From positions 1,836,001-1,900,000 of the forward strand of contig WPIO01000061.1 in NCBI GenBank assembly GCA_009760855.2: a stretch of 64,000 nt of DNA, read 5' to 3'. A program made the position numbers and the translations under genes. Below are positions 43,740 to 55,513 of the stretch, in pieces. The notes below the pieces were generated by a model. That model was not told where the DNA came from, did no database searches, and saw only the letters and a list, made by a program, of their open reading frames with translations. The stretch is from Cristatella mucedo (taxonomy: Eukaryota; Bryozoa; Phylactolaemata; Cristatellidae). The first letter of the stretch is position 1, and the number at the start of each line of letters is the position of its first letter.

Positions 43740-44095
43740 TCGTGGCTTAAACTCAACATCTTGCCGAGATGATTAGCGGGCACAATCTCGGCTTTCATTT
43801 CCGTTTGAATTTCATCTTTCACCATCTGCTCCTTTGCTTTGTTCTCATCCTTCCAGCATTTCAGATTTTCCCAAACGCCCTGCTTGATATATTGATGACG
43901 TGCTGCACACCTTCGTTAATGGAATGATACAACCAAATGGAATGGAAAACTACTATGGAAAACTAAGCCAGCTTCAGAAATGGGAATGGTTAAGGCTACG
44001 AATCTGCTCCGCCAGCATACGTCTGGTTGTAATCACACGAACTCAATGTGTCCTCTCTTAAAGTGAGAATATTTTAGACGTCCACATAAGTTCAC
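43740..44095 (+). mobile_element. LINE family A, internal fragment
   Basis: CTTGCCGAGATGATTAGCGG and CACAATCTCGGCTTTCATTT match LADVIAKHNLGFHF at motif C; the next blocks match the LSQPSST and WMGANF region and then CGCCAGCATACGTCTGGTTG (SISPV). No 3' end follows. It lies just downstream of the makorin-like gene. Confidence 0.75.
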
Positions 44096-44099
44096 AAAT

Positions 44100-44473
44100 T
44101 CAAGCTCACAAGTTCACATAAGTTCATAAGTTCACAGAATCCTGCTTTTTTAATACAAAGGTGCTGCATATACGGATGAAGTAAGTCTTACATTATAGAT
44201 GCAAAAAAGTTAAATACTTCAGCAGTTTGCACAAGCCAGCTTTTCTGTTTTGCAGTTTTTTTTGTAATTTTACTAAAGTTAATGAAAATGTAGTTGGTAA
44301 ATATTTCAAACAATTAAAAACTTGAAGCAACATGATTTTGGGAAAATCATCGATGTCGTGGCAAATAGCTAACTTACTACGTGTTGCTACGTGTATATGA
44401 AGCCGATCCGAAATGAACTGATTTTAATTCAGAGGAACAAAACATTGTAGTTCTTTGGCTGACTTGTATTAGG
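44100..44473 (-). other. 3' flank of the makorin-like gene, conserved in paralogous copies
   Basis: About 370 bp after the stop codon (on the minus strand) is clearly similar, in reverse complement, to 57,557-57,860, sharing ATTTTGGGAAAA, TTACTTCATCCGTATATG and CAGGATTCT. A weaker match is at 52,900-53,130. It is probably 3' UTR plus downstream DNA carried along in duplication. Near 44,085-44,130 AAGTTCACA units repeat. Confidence 0.65.
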
Positions 44474-47400
44474 TTATGACTTCTCAACAAATATGTCGAA
44501 TCCTGGCATTATACTGGTGGCCCCACCAGGGATTGTAATTTGAAGATTATTAAAAAATGTTCTCCCTTCTGGAACTGGGCTCGGATGTTTGACCTCGACA
44601 CTATACACTCCGTTTCCTTGCATGATATCATAGAGGCAGTTATATGTTAGTTGCACCAATTCGCCCATGTAATCAGGATCACCATTCTGGAACATTTCCA
44701 ATATTCTCTGACGTTCATTAAGCAACCAATCGTGATGGGTTTGCGGCTGATTTATAGTTCCATGGCTGAAAATGCACGAATTACCGGCAGGGCAATGTCC
44801 TCTTCGGTAGGGGTAGCATTGCTTGCGCCTGAAACGTGACAAAAGTATAACTGAGGAAAATAACTTTTTACATATGAACCTATTGCTCGCCAGGGTTACA
44901 CGATTAAGGTCAACACGAGACGCATAAGCTTCGTGTAATTTAGGAGAAAGAAGCCTGAGATGTGCAGTGTGATCACTTTAGTGACCATACAGTCTAAATT
45001 TCATAACTTAAGGCGAAAATAACCAGAATCATTTTTAGACATTTTTGCCAAGAATTGAGAGCTATTTTCACAAACGCATCATGCAAATCTCCTGCATTAA
45101 GCTGGGCGGTAAATGAGTTTTTGCCAGCTTGGCACTTTCTTTGCGATCATCATTGGCATGAAGCTTGGTGACACTTTCCTCCTTTTAAATAGTCACGTGA
45201 AGTATATGACATATTTTCAGGTTTTGGAGGAGAACTGGAAATAATTATTGCACGGTAATTGTTTCCGGTTTAACTGTGAGCCAGAGAATATACCATGCAG
45301 TTGTTCGGTAGTAGCTTTAAGTTGGTGAATATCCATTACTGGTAGCAAAACGTATATTGTAGCCTTTGTTTACCAGAATTTTTACGTTCAATTTAATCTC
45401 AAAAAACGTTTAACACCTGGTAAAATGTGAACTGCCGTCACATCAGCTAGCTGGTATCAGGTATAGTCACCTAGATACTTATATATGTAGAATACTTATT
45501 GTAAATAAAGAAATATATGTTATATATATTCCGAATAGTATAATTCCCATTGCAGGGTTATTCAAAAAAATCGATGACAACAAAAACAAATTAAGTGTAG
45601 GCTAAAGATTTTGGGTGCCATAGATAATTTGGGACAGTGGCTGGCTACAGGAATTCAGGCAACGGATTTGCCACCTTTAAATCTTAGATCGCTGCATGTA
45701 TTTCTTTCCGACTAATTAAGTGGTTCTTTTAATTGCATAGTAAAGAACCACGATTGATATATTGTTTAGCCTTGGCTGCATATAGGAATCTAGGTTTTGT
45801 TCTAATTTATAGAACATTTTCAAGTTTAACGTCCCATCAGTTAAACACCTTGCCTCTGCCATATATAAATAAATCACCCCAACCTTTGCGGAACATGAAA
45901 ATGCTCACGTGCGATTCAAATACAATTGCCACAGCCAAGTTATTCTGAAGCCTAACAAAGACTTCGTACCTGCACTTAGCTTTGAATTTCTTGCATAACT
46001 TGTCTTTTTTCAATTTTTCCCCAACCCAAAATTTGCTTGGAACATAAAATGCGAACGGCGTTCGACATATAGGACAGCGACTCCTAAAAAACAAATAGTT
46101 GCTGCAGCATTTACCGAATATCCGACAGTTGACAAAAAGTACGTTAACGAGGTACCTAGTTTTTTAATATTTAGGAGAGTAAAAATATACAAAAGTCATG
46201 AAGAACTATTTAGCATCTGTAGGTAACAGATCAAGGTATTCAGCGGTTCATTTAAGGCCGGCTAAGTGGCTCTGTGACGTCTGGAATGTCACAGAGCCAC
46301 TTAGCCGGCCTTAAACGATGCTTAAGTATAGTTTAATGAAAAATATCTAGATTATTCACTTAATGCCTGTCGTCCCCTGTGATTGCAAGCACGATGTACG
46401 ACAACTCATCTGCTGCTGCCGACAATGGCATACCTTTTCCAGCCACCCGTTGCAACTACTTCCATTCTACTTAAACTGCTAATCTGCTAAACTACGTAAA
46501 CTGCTCTCACTACTCACTATGCTTCCCACTTTTTCTTAGTTCGTGATATGGAGTACGTTGGCTACGGAATGCATACCTAAATCCGCTCAGGCTGTGAGTT
46601 TGCTATGCAAAACTCTCATGTGTATCGCAAACAAAATTAGTATGGCTTTGTTTGTCTTTGCAGTTTCAGTGATGACCAGCGAGATAAGAAGTGCTCAAGA
46701 AGGACTAGGTGATTAGTGTCAACAGCTGCCGAAAGATCAAGGTGAACGTGGAGTGATAATCTATCATCGTCTTGATTTCCTAAATAGTACCTGAAGCAAG
46801 GGTGACTCCGTAGCGTGAGCAGTTCTAAAACCTGAGTGGAACTTACTAACAAGGTTTGATGTTTAAAACGTGAGTTTAGCTAGTCTGCCACGACTCGTTG
46901 CATTCGATAGGAACAGTGCACAGGTTGATAGAACAGGTTGCAGTGAGTCACATAAGTTAAGACAGAATATACCGAAAATGTCTGGATTAATTTGAATCCA
47001 GACATTTTTGGTATATTCTTTCAAGTAGGTTCTGTCATAATACACTGAAGTTTCCAGCCACCTATATCCTGATGTCTTCAAAAGATGCGGCTAGGTAGTC
47101 GAGGGATTTCGATGTGATGGAGCACTGGTGGGACCAATGAAAAGGTGCAAGTTATTATCGATTGCATGGAAATAATGCATACATCGTGCTTGCAGTCGCA
47201 GTGGCAAAAAGAAGAATTCAAATCTTAAACGAGCGGACCCAAGACAGATCCAGAAGATATCCCATATTATAGAGGTCTCTCGGATCATCTTCGTCCATGC
47301 ACACTAATCCTTTATTAAAAGACGGTTGGCGACAGAAGCTATTGCTGTGCGGGTCCTAGACTGGGAACTCGCCTCTACAATTCGTACTCGACGACAACTA

Positions 47401-48980
47401 CTCTCCTACTGCCGACTATGGCTCACCATCTCCCGCCTCCCATAGCGGCTACTTCGATGCTGTACTACGTAAACTGCTCTCACGACTCTGCTGCGATTCC
47501 GACGTTTTCTTAGTTGCGTGATATGAATTATGCTGGCTAAAGAGTGCCTACCGAAAGACTGTTAGGCAATGAGTGAGCTATGCAAAACTCTCCTGTGTAT
47601 CCTCAACAAAGTTGTTACGGCTTTGTGGAGTTTTTGACGGAGATAATGACATTACATGAATATACTCCGTAGTCTACCACTAAGCTAGGACCTGAACCAT
47701 GCAATGCAGTTCCAGTGATGCCTAGTAAGATGAGAATTGCTAAAGCAGGACTTGGTGATCGTTAGTGTCAACAGCTTCCGAAAGATCAAGCGGAACATTG
47801 AGTGCTAATCTATTCAAGTCTGATTTCCTAAATAGTTTGTTTTGTACCTCAAGCAAAGGTGACTAGATAGAATGAGCAGTTGTAAAAACAGACTGGAACT
47901 TACTAGCAAGGTTTGATGTCTAAAAATGTGAGTTTAGCTGGTCTGCCACGACTCGTTGCATTCACCGATAGAAACGGTGAAAGAGAGACTGTTCTGAAAT
48001 GACTCGGTTCAGTGTGGCTGTCTTGAGTATTGGCACGACTACAGCTTTTTTTTTCCAAATGCGCTGGGACATGGCCTGATAATAATTGCATATTTATGAT
48101 GCCAATGAACACTCTATATAGTCAGCATCGGTATAAATTTTCCTGAGAATTGGAACATAGCATCCATATACTAACCGGTATAGAAGTCTTCAGAACAATG
48201 TTTCAGTTTTAGCATTGCTTAACTAATCGTAGTGCCCAGACAAATTTAGACTGGGCACTATGATTAGTTAAGCAATGCTAAAAATATTAGTTAATATTAG
48301 TTAATATAGTTAATATTAGAAAGTTTGGAAAAACATTTCGCTAACTATAGAAATTTAATCAGATCAGCTAAAATGATTTCAGTATTAAAAAACGTGAGTT
48401 TTAATATTTCCGATTTTATATTGTAGTAATAAGTTTAATGTGAACACTGTGGATGCATGGCAGTGAGCCTGCTTGCCTACCTGATTAATCCTGCCCTGAG
48501 GAGCTTGTGCTTGTGCTTTACGTATTGATTAAACAAACTTGTCAAAAATTTCTTAAATTTCCGTTTACGACAAGTTTGCTTAATCAATACGTAAATCTGA
48601 ACTCGTACAATTCTATGTATTAAAATAAAAATACGGCGTACACTTATAATGAAGATGCATTGCACAAGATACATGATAATCAAAACGGTCATATTCTAAG
48701 AGGAAGACTAATTGCATTGATGGGATTATTACTTCTTAAACATTTTTTAAAGGTGTACAATGTTAACTTACCACTCGGTAAAGCTCGCTGCATGGTCTCT
48801 GTAATGTTTTATCGATTTGACGCATTTCAGGCAAAATATGTGATCGCATTTGTCCAGCAAAGCAAACATTCGCTCATTTTCATCTTTCTTATCCATTACC
48901 ACTTCGAGACACACAGAACAGACGAGGACTCGGCTAGCATCAAGCCGCTCCGCAGCCCAACGCTCGTATGCCGAGCTTTC
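44474..48980 (-). CDS. Makorin-like RING / CCCH zinc-finger protein (three exons)
   Basis: Exons on the minus strand: 48,980-48,772, 46,083-45,970 and 44,828-44,474. Junctions are CCAG|GAAAGC ... GAGTG|GTAAGT, TTTTTTAG|GAGTCG ... TGCAG|GTACGA and TTTCAG|GCGCAAG; both introns are phase 2 and the frame is open throughout (~225 residues). Exon 1 carries CSVCLEVV, then CDHIFCLKC; exon 2 adds CPICRTPF, completing a C3HC4 RING, followed by YVPSKFWVGEKLKKDKL, the linker typical of makorins (VPSEYWVE..EEK). Exon 3 gives CYPYRRGHCPAGNSCIFSHG, a C-x7-C-x5-C-x3-H finger like the one after the RING in makorins. The last 80 residues (LVQLTYNCLYDIMQG, IPGG.TSIMPGFDIFVEKS) are lineage-specific to me. Makorins are RNA-binding E3 ubiquitin ligases. 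The N-terminal CCCH fingers are missing; upstream exons are unresolved. Intact splice sites and zinc ligands argue it is functional. Confidence 0.85.
44829..45969 (-). other. Second intron of the makorin-like gene
   Basis: 1.1 kb, AT-rich, GTACGA...TTTCAG. Its exon-3-proximal 230 bp resemble 53,580-53,830. A further short match (GAGCTATTTTC, ATGCAAA) is near 55,188, which suggests that the duplicated block continues there after an insertion. No gene inside. Confidence 0.6.
46251..46315. repeat. Perfect hairpin, 28-bp arms
   Basis: Left arm 46,251-46,278 contains AAGGCCGGCTAAGTGGCTCT; the right arm 46,288-46,315 is its exact reverse complement; loop of 9 bases. Lies in the first intron of the makorin-like gene, 170 bp from exon 2. 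Confidence 0.95.
46390..48150. repeat. Tandem duplication of LINE debris inside the intron
   Basis: Two copies, about 46,390-46,925 and 47,296-47,970, each with a LINE B 3' end on the plus strand followed by a reverse-transcriptase fragment on the minus strand. The minus frames read LHVHLDLSAAVDTNHLVLLE (RT motif A) at 46,637-46,852 and NVPLDLSEAVDTND at the second copy, plus INMQLLSGHVPAHLEKK near 48,060. Shared blocks include GTGTCAACAGCT.CCGAAAGA and CTGCCACGACTCGTTGCATT. The RT is related to LINE A. Confidence 0.75.
46964..47019. repeat. Near-perfect hairpin, 25-bp arms
   Basis: AGAATATACCGAAAATGTCT GGATT (46,964-46,988) pairs with AATCCAGACATTTTTGGTAT ATTCT (46,995-47,019) with one mismatch, loop of 6. 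It sits just past the first RT fragment. Confidence 0.95.
48210..48280. repeat. Near-perfect hairpin, 30-bp arms
   Basis: Left arm 48,210-48,239 (TAGCATTGCTTAACTAATCG then TAGTGCCCAG) pairs with 48,251-48,280 with one mismatch; loop of 11. A short TAGTTAATAT repeat follows at 48,290-48,317. Confidence 0.95.
48517..48595. repeat. Near-perfect hairpin, 27-bp arms
   Basis: 48,517-48,543 (TTTACGTATTGATTAAACAA then ACTTGTC) pairs with 48,569-48,595 with one mismatch; loop of 25. About 180 bp from the donor of the RING exon. Confidence 0.95.
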
Positions 48981-50559
48981 CTGGCAATTACAGAAAACAA
49001 TCTTTCATTATTTGCTTGAGACAGCAAACGAATAGATTATTAATTGTCATTCGGAAGCAGCAAAAATCACCTGGCTTCCAGTAGACAGTTCTGTATGATT
49101 CTGCTTTTCTCCAGCAGAGCTATAAAAAAATGCAAATCTTTGATTTAAACATAAGTTTTACGGTGAAAATAAGAGCAAAAGTTCCGTTTTTGATCATAGC
49201 TGAAACTAATAATAAGTGTGATTTTCACTCAGATAAGCAAAAAGCTTAATAGAGTACACTCAAAACCACATTGGAAGCAAAGAAGAAGGCTCTGGGAAGA
49301 ATACCTTGCAGTAGCCATATTCTTTTGATCGTCCTGGTTTGCCTTTATAACGATCGTGTGTAGACAGCTACGATCTTTCCAGGCTGATTTGCTGCTGCCT
49401 GTAACTAAAGAAATATAGTGAGTAGTAGGCTGACGTCACGGATGCTGCATGCTCGTAAGCGTCAATGGTTCTGTGACGACATGGACAAAGCACAGAAATA
49501 TACAAATTCTTTCCCAGGCACTTATTACGTAGGCAAAAAACTAGCCCCGTCGGTATAGCTCGTTAAACGTGATACTTTTAGTTTACACATAGTGCTGGAA
49601 AATTAATAAATAACGAATGAGAAAGAAATGCTAACAAATTCATATTAAATTTTCTGTTCACTAAATTTAGTTTGGGCTAAAACGTTAATAGAATTTGAGT
49701 CCAACAAATTTCAACGCAATGTAAGATAGATTGATTTTAGTGTCAATTGAATCGCAATTTATATTTTCAGATTGCATGCCATTCAATTGAGCTAATCCAG
49801 ACAGTCAATTTCATAGCTAGTTCCTACGGGAGCTTGTATATGCTGATTTAGTAGCATGTAATTCACCTGTCTTTAAAAATCGCATGTGTTTGAATGGAAA
49901 TGGGTGAGGGCTGTCGAATCGATCGTCTTTCGGAAGCCATTGTCCAGCGACAGAGTGAAAATTTGGCAGCTCTTGTGCATAAAAAATTCTAAATAATTTT
50001 GAATAGATTAATGAGTAAAATTTATAAGTAATAATGGTTAACAGACGGGTCCGACCGAAGAAATAAATAGACAGAATGGAAAAGCTTCGTCAATCAAATT
50101 TTTGTAAACTAAAAATGGTTAGGAATTTGGTCAATCACGATACTTTTGAACGCTTCCAGACATCGGTTCCTGCCTACTGAGTGAAAAGCTGTCACATCTA
50201 CTGACTGTGCTTAATTTTGAAATAGCTCTCGGAGAAATTGAAGTTCCAAGTTTTCGTGTGACGATCGCAGAATTTGTAGTCCGAAATTTAAGATGGTGTG
50301 CTGAATTTACTTAAGTTTAGTTTTCTATAGTTCAAGACTTTGGATAGGAGTCTACTTTTGTCGCATTTGATGAAATAAATCTCATAACTTTTTTTATTTT
50401 TCTATTAATTGAAAACGGTAAATTTTGTAGTTGACCGTAGTTTGAAGAAGTATTTGTTTCGGGTTAGTACGTCAGCCTCCATCCTATTAGACTACTTTGC
50501 TGCCGTCTACTACTTTGGCTGCCGTCCACCCATGGATGGCAGCAGACTTTGTTAAATTA
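48981..50559. other. Upstream region of the makorin-like gene
   Basis: AT-rich. Apart from the candidate exon at 49,867-49,940 and an open stretch at about 49,290-49,390 (minus, between acceptor-like TTACAG and a GTATTC donor-like site) nothing is seen. The promoter cannot be placed. Confidence 0.4.
49867..49940 (-). CDS. Candidate first coding exon of the makorin-like gene
   Basis: On the minus strand an ATG in good context (GACAATGGC) starts MASERRSIRQPSPISIQTHA and runs to IFKD before a donor GACAG|GTGAAT. Polar, basic start such as an N-terminus would have. It ends in phase 2, while the RING exon as modelled needs phase 0; the alternative RING-exon acceptor GATGCTAG|CCGAG would fit phase 2, or a further exon lies between. 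No CCCH finger found between 49,000 and 49,860. Could be chance. Confidence 0.3.
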
Positions 50560-51517
50560 GATAATAAAACCGACTTACAATGTATGGGAAAACCAAATGC
50601 GATTCATAAATTGTAACTTCTAACGCTCAAAATTTCGGCTCCGCCAGCACGTCTCCTGTCTAATCTGCACGAAATCTAGTTGTCATTTTCCTACGTGACC
50701 TGTCGTTAGAGGACCATATCAAATCCGCAATCACGTATGCCTTCTACTCAGCTTCACGACATTGCTCAGGTTCGGCTTTTCTAGAAAGAGATACCACGTT
50801 TGACTTGGTCCATGCCTTTGTGGCATCCCGTCTTGACTTTATCAACTCACCACTTGCTCGCATATAGGCATGTGCAATCAGGAGCTTCCAGCTGGCGTAC
50901 GACGCTGGAGCTCGGCTTGTTTGTCGTGAGCATCCCAATGGCCGCATCATTCCACTTCTGGCAGACCTGCACTAGCTCTCAGTCAAGCAATTAATCAAAT
51001 TCAAGGTTCAGTCTTTCACTTTTCGGTCTATTCAATCTTTAGTACCAGCCGACTTCACAGATATTTCCCCCACCAGGCTAAATATCGTACAACCTGCATT
51101 TCGGAATACAAGCGTTTTGCTATACCTCATAGGAACCTCAAATCTTCAGGAGATCGTACCCGTAGTTCATATGCTCCCAAAGCCTGGAACTCAATGCCGA
51201 CTTCAATCGCAACATATCCTGACTTGACACATTTTAAAAAGAAATTTATAATGCAACTATGTATTTTAGCATTTTGTGGATCCCTATGATTCGTCCTTAT
51301 TGTGCTTATACCTGCTGACATTGTGGAATACTGTCACTAACCACACTAGCATGCTGACCTTGTGTATTTAATCCCTAATTATGTCATTCATGATGTCTAT
51401 CAAGCTTGATACCACTCAAGATTCGATCGTGCTTCCATTGCAGCAAATGCAAAGCACCTAGAAAAATATTGAGTTCTTTGGAGGAGCTTTCTCAAGCGTA
51501 TAATTATTATAATAGTT
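50560..51517 (+). mobile_element. LINE family A, decayed 3' third
   Basis: Collinear with 12,150-13,075: GGAAAACCAAATGCGATTC (GKPSVIQK), CGTTAGAGGACCATAT (SLDNH), then the C-terminal region to FSSYAPKAWNS and the 3' UTR. The hairpin is weak (AAAGCACC...GGAGCTTT) and the tail is ATTATTATAATAGTTATTAT. Many frame changes. Confidence 0.85.
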
Positions 51518-51534
51518 ATTATCGAAGTATCTCA

Positions 51535-52562
51535 GCTGCCATGCTGCTTATCTTGATGACATTCCCACATGGCTCGCTGCACACTTTCTCAAATTGAAGA
51601 ATGTAGCGAAATTACTAGTTACGGGCAGACAAGGTGTTATTTTGAAAATAAATAGCTTAAGGTCCACATTCGGCTCTGCTAGCATATGCCTGGTTGATAG
51701 AGCACGAAATCTATTCCCTTTCTTTAGTGACCTTTAATTAGACGTCCACGTAAGCTCCACATTTTATTCGGCTAACTTTCAGATAAAAAACTTTGCTAAA
51801 CTGTCTGCTTGCTTGAACATGAATACCAAATTATAGTTGTTCCAAGCAATTATGACTCCCCACCTTGACTTCTGTAACTCACTGCCCACTACTCCTCCGT
51901 CCTCCTAAATTGAGAGCTCCTCAATCAACAATTCCGTCCTCCTCAATCAATCAATCTCTTATAACTGGTGCGACTCGCTGCAGCTTGGCTTATTTCTCGT
52001 GAGCGTCTCGGGTACTCCGTACCGGCACTCGCTCTCAGTAGAGCAAGCGTAGTCTTCAGGATTTTTTCATTTATGATTTTATCTTTTAATCCTTTGGCTC
52101 TAACCAACCTGTCGGATCTACTCGCTCCACCGGGATAAGCATTTGCACAGTACAGCCCGCCTTTTCAAAATCTTGTCGTTTACCTATACCTTTGTAGAGC
52201 CTTATTTTTTGAAACTTTCCTTTAGTGTGAATGTTTAACAGCCTGGAGCTCACTTCCCACTTTATCACTCCATCTTCTAGCCTGACTACGGGTCAAAGAA
52301 ACTAACAATGTATCTATTTATATCCAGTATTTTGTGGGTCTCTGCATTACGTCCTTCCCTTGCTTTTTCTCGCCGACACGCAGTGCATGCTGCCTTTAGC
52401 TATATTTGCATGCTGACCCTGTGCATGTCAATCATACCTATGTCATGTTTGTTGTTTTTGGGTGATCTACCATTAACCACTTGATCATGCTTCACGTTCA
52501 GCGAATGTGAAGTGCTTAACCAGATTTGAGTTCTCTCGGGGTGGTGTATTAAAAGTATAATT
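51535..52562 (+). mobile_element. LINE family A, decayed, directly adjacent copy
   Basis: Starts GATGACATTCCCACATGG (DDIRTW), GGGCAGACAAGGTGTTATTT, CTCTGCTAGCATATGCCTGG, and follows the same order as the copy before it, ending in GCATGCTGACCCTGTGCATG, GAGTTCTCTCGGGGTGGTGT and a short AT tail. Head-to-tail with 50,560-51,517. Confidence 0.8.
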
Positions 52563-52899
52563 TGCACATTTTTTAAATCTTTTATATAAATTAAGGTAAC
52601 TTTAAATGTGTTAAAATTACTATTCCTGAGCTTTTGTAGTGCGAAAGTCCTATAACTACTGATGAAATGAAATTCCATGTTAAATCAAGTAACAAATAAG
52701 GTGCCTTGGCTTGCATAGCCAGCTATTTTTGTTCGCACTATTTACGTTCGTGATTTGCATCCAACTTAGGAAAACGTACAACGGCAATGTATTAGGAAGT
52801 TGATTGTAAACTTGGAATATATTGCAACTATGTCAAGCAGTAGACTAAAACTATAAATGAGCATTGTGATTTTCTGAAAACCTTTAGTGTTGCTAAGAA

Positions 52900-53830
52900 T
52901 AGCTGATCTACTACATGAGTTGCAAGTATATCTGGGTTCGATCCAAAATCAACTTATTTCAATTTCAAGCAACACTGGAAGACGCTTATCTTTAGCTTCA
53001 ATATTATCAATTGATTGGATTAGATTCAATACTATCAATTGATTCAATATTATAAATTGGTAATTTTTTGGCCGATCTTTAGAATTTTATACAAACATGC
53101 TATAACGCATTAACAAATACATCATATCCTTTAATTACTCCGTGGCGTTGCCAGGAAAAGCAACTTGATGACTATCGACAAATATTTTCCCGTCTGGTAT
53201 AGGGCTAAGATCATGCAAAATAATCCTTTATTCTTCATCTGAATGTTTGATAAAAATAATAATACACTGGATAAAGTACCCTCGGAGAGCTCAATCCATT
53301 TCTAGGCGCTTTACATTTGCTGCAAATAGAAACGCGATTAAATAGTGAATAATGCGATTCAGGTAAGCATATACTGATTCCGACAAGGCGGCAGCCGTGA
53401 ACAAATTAAGGTCGTTGACCATTTCAAATTATCCCTGACCTGCGGGAAACAACTAGTGGTGATGTGCAAGAGGTTCATTTTGACTATATTCAATTCCGTG
53501 TTTAAAAATGCACAGGTTTCCTGCAGGGTGAAGTCCTCTTCGGTAGGCGTATCATGGCCTTCGCCTGAAGAAGGACCATGGTATAGATGAGGAAAAATCT
53601 CTTAAACATAACTTCCATTCCACGGGTAAAACTAAGCGGCGTAAGCCTGGTTAACGGGATATTTACTTACTTATCGCCAGGGCTCCACGAATAAGCTCTG
53701 CAGGAAACAGATAAGTTTTTTGCAATTTAAGAAAAGAAGCTTGAAATTGGTAATGTGATCTTTTCAATAACCGTACATTGATCTGCATTGTATCTGATTT
53801 AAGGCCACGATAATTCCAAAATGTGCTACC
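52900..53830 (-). pseudogene. Makorin-like gene copy P1: broken CCCH exon
   Basis: Minus-strand copy of exon 3 and flanks. The acceptor survives (TTCTTCAG|GCGAAGGC at 53,564), and TACGCCTACCGAAGAGGACT matches the finger-coding part of the gene. However the first zinc Cys is now a stop (TGCTAC to TGATAC) and the second is TCA. A LINE A tail (53,250-53,370) and other DNA split the exon; its far part (GTTCTC...CCAGACGGG) is at 53,140-53,220. The intron side (53,580-53,830) and the 3' flank (52,900-53,130) also match the gene. Clearly non-functional. Confidence 0.7.
53250..53370 (-). mobile_element. LINE family A, short 3' end (minus)
   Basis: AATAATAATACACTGGATAA then the hairpin sequence CTAGGCGCTTTACATTTGCT and AAACGCGATTAAATAG. 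Inserted in the pseudogene P1, so younger than that duplication. Confidence 0.85.
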
Positions 53831-54234
53831 AATCACTCACATGGCTCTCTTCAATGGAGACAGGACATGTAATACCTTAGCTGAATATCTAACACAGGAT
53901 GGCATATTTTAGAGAGCGAACCCTAAGACGATTTGGTGTAGCCACAGAGCATCAGACTACACTAGAGCTTTTCTGTTTAAAATTTTACCCCTTGATATCA
54001 AGTCGTAGCTTGAGAAATACGGCAGCCATTTAATGCAACCCTAACAAGTATCCGCTGTAGGAAAAAATAACGCGTGGACGTGTTACCTTTATTTATCACT
54101 CTACATTATGCTAGATACGAAGGACGAAAATGAAATTGGACTTCGACTTTTATGTTTTAGCAGACTCCTACTTCTAAGTTTACTTTTTCGCAGCATTATT
54201 TGGGTAATAAATTAAAAGTAAAAAAATCCCAGCT

Positions 54235-54400
54235 GATTAATCACCCTCTTTTCGTAAAGCGACAGAAGAGCCTTTACGGATATCACCACCGCCTGCAGTG
54301 GCAATACAGAATCACCCACCGCAGGAATTTAACACCGCGAGACCGAGGTCGTGAAAGCAAATGCCTTACCCAGTATGCCATCACGGTTTACCCATGAAGA
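54235..54400 (-). mobile_element. tRNA-derived SINE, copy 5 (minus)
   Basis: AGCGACAGAAGAGCCTTTAC, CACCACCGCCTGCAGTGG, CACCGCAGGAATTTAACACC and GAGACCGAGGTCGTGAAAGC are the reverse complement of copy 2 with few changes; ends in the A-box region TACCCAGTATGCCATCACGG. Confidence 0.85.
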
Positions 54401-54789
54401 AATATTGCTACAGCGTTTGCAAAGTACTGACGTTTCTAAATATCTTCCCTCTAATGCCCTCGTATTTATCAAAATAATATAGGATGTTTAATGCTTGAAG
54501 ACCTCTAACCGTTAAGAATGCACACCAGCAAAAACGCGCTATAAAACAATGTAAATCTTGAAATATAATGAAGCTTGCTTTTGGCGTAAGTAATATGCAA
54601 TTTTGGAAAACAGAATGAAAACCTTTCTATTATTTAAGTGAATCTAAGAAGAAAGTAGTTTGATTGAGGAATTTGAATGGATGGCTTCTAAAAGGTTTAA
54701 CCGGCATGATACTGTTCAAAAGAGATCAGCTGTTGCAATTATGGTAACGTAACTTAGTGATAGTATACATTTACAATTAATTTGCCTAA

Positions 54790-55180
54790 TTTACACAATC
54801 AATGCATCTTTGTCTGTGACGAGACCAAGCGAAACAAACGATTTTAGTGTTACGCACAAATTGTTGTCCTGCTCTCACAGCCAAAGCGGCTTTCAATACG
54901 CATGCATTAGTAAACAGACGTAATCTCACCAAATAAAGATAACTTGAGAAGCACAGCTGTGGCGTACGATCAATTGGAGTGAGTAGTAAGGTAGAAGATG
55001 TTAAGGAAAGCTGGAAAAGATGGGCCGTAGTGGGCAGAAGGAGAGCAGTTGTCGTTGGCAAGAGCTGTGAAAGGGATTTTTGAAGAGAGTTGTACTATCT
55101 ATATTTTGCAGAGCAAAAGCTTCTGTCGCCAACTGTCTTTAAGCAGAGAAGAAGTGTATGGACATTTGTACCAAGGGCTA
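54790..55180 (-). mobile_element. LINE family B, decayed (minus)
   Basis: GCAGAGCAAAAGCTTCTGTC and GCCAACTGTCTTTAAGCAGA are the antisense of CLKTVGDRSFSSAG; before them the antisense 3' UTR of family B is recognisable (54,800-55,080). Frames broken. Confidence 0.65.
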
Positions 55181-55513
55181 GGAGCTATTTTCGCAAATAA
55201 GTTATGCAAAAATGGTGCCACATGAAAACTTGAGAGGGGTTATGCTAAGAGGGTGCTAACTTTAGAACAAAAATATGTTTACTATGTGAATATCAAGGAA
55301 GGCAGTAGGTAGTGTATACAATGTACTGTCCCATATTATTATCTGAAAGAAAAACATTCTTAAGCGGTTATACGTATTACAGGATAACATTTTACTGGCA
55401 ATATTTTACTACTTCACTTTAGCCTGCAACCATCACACACACGATCTGCTTGGGCAAGAAAAAAAATCTTCATACCAACCAATTACGTTTCATTATAACA
55501 TGATCGAATTACG
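55181..55513. other. No gene recognised; possible continuation of duplicated makorin intron
   Basis: GAGCTATTTTCGCAAATAAG with TTATGCAAA resembles 45,060-45,095 in the makorin intron. Otherwise unique AT-rich DNA. Confidence 0.35.
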
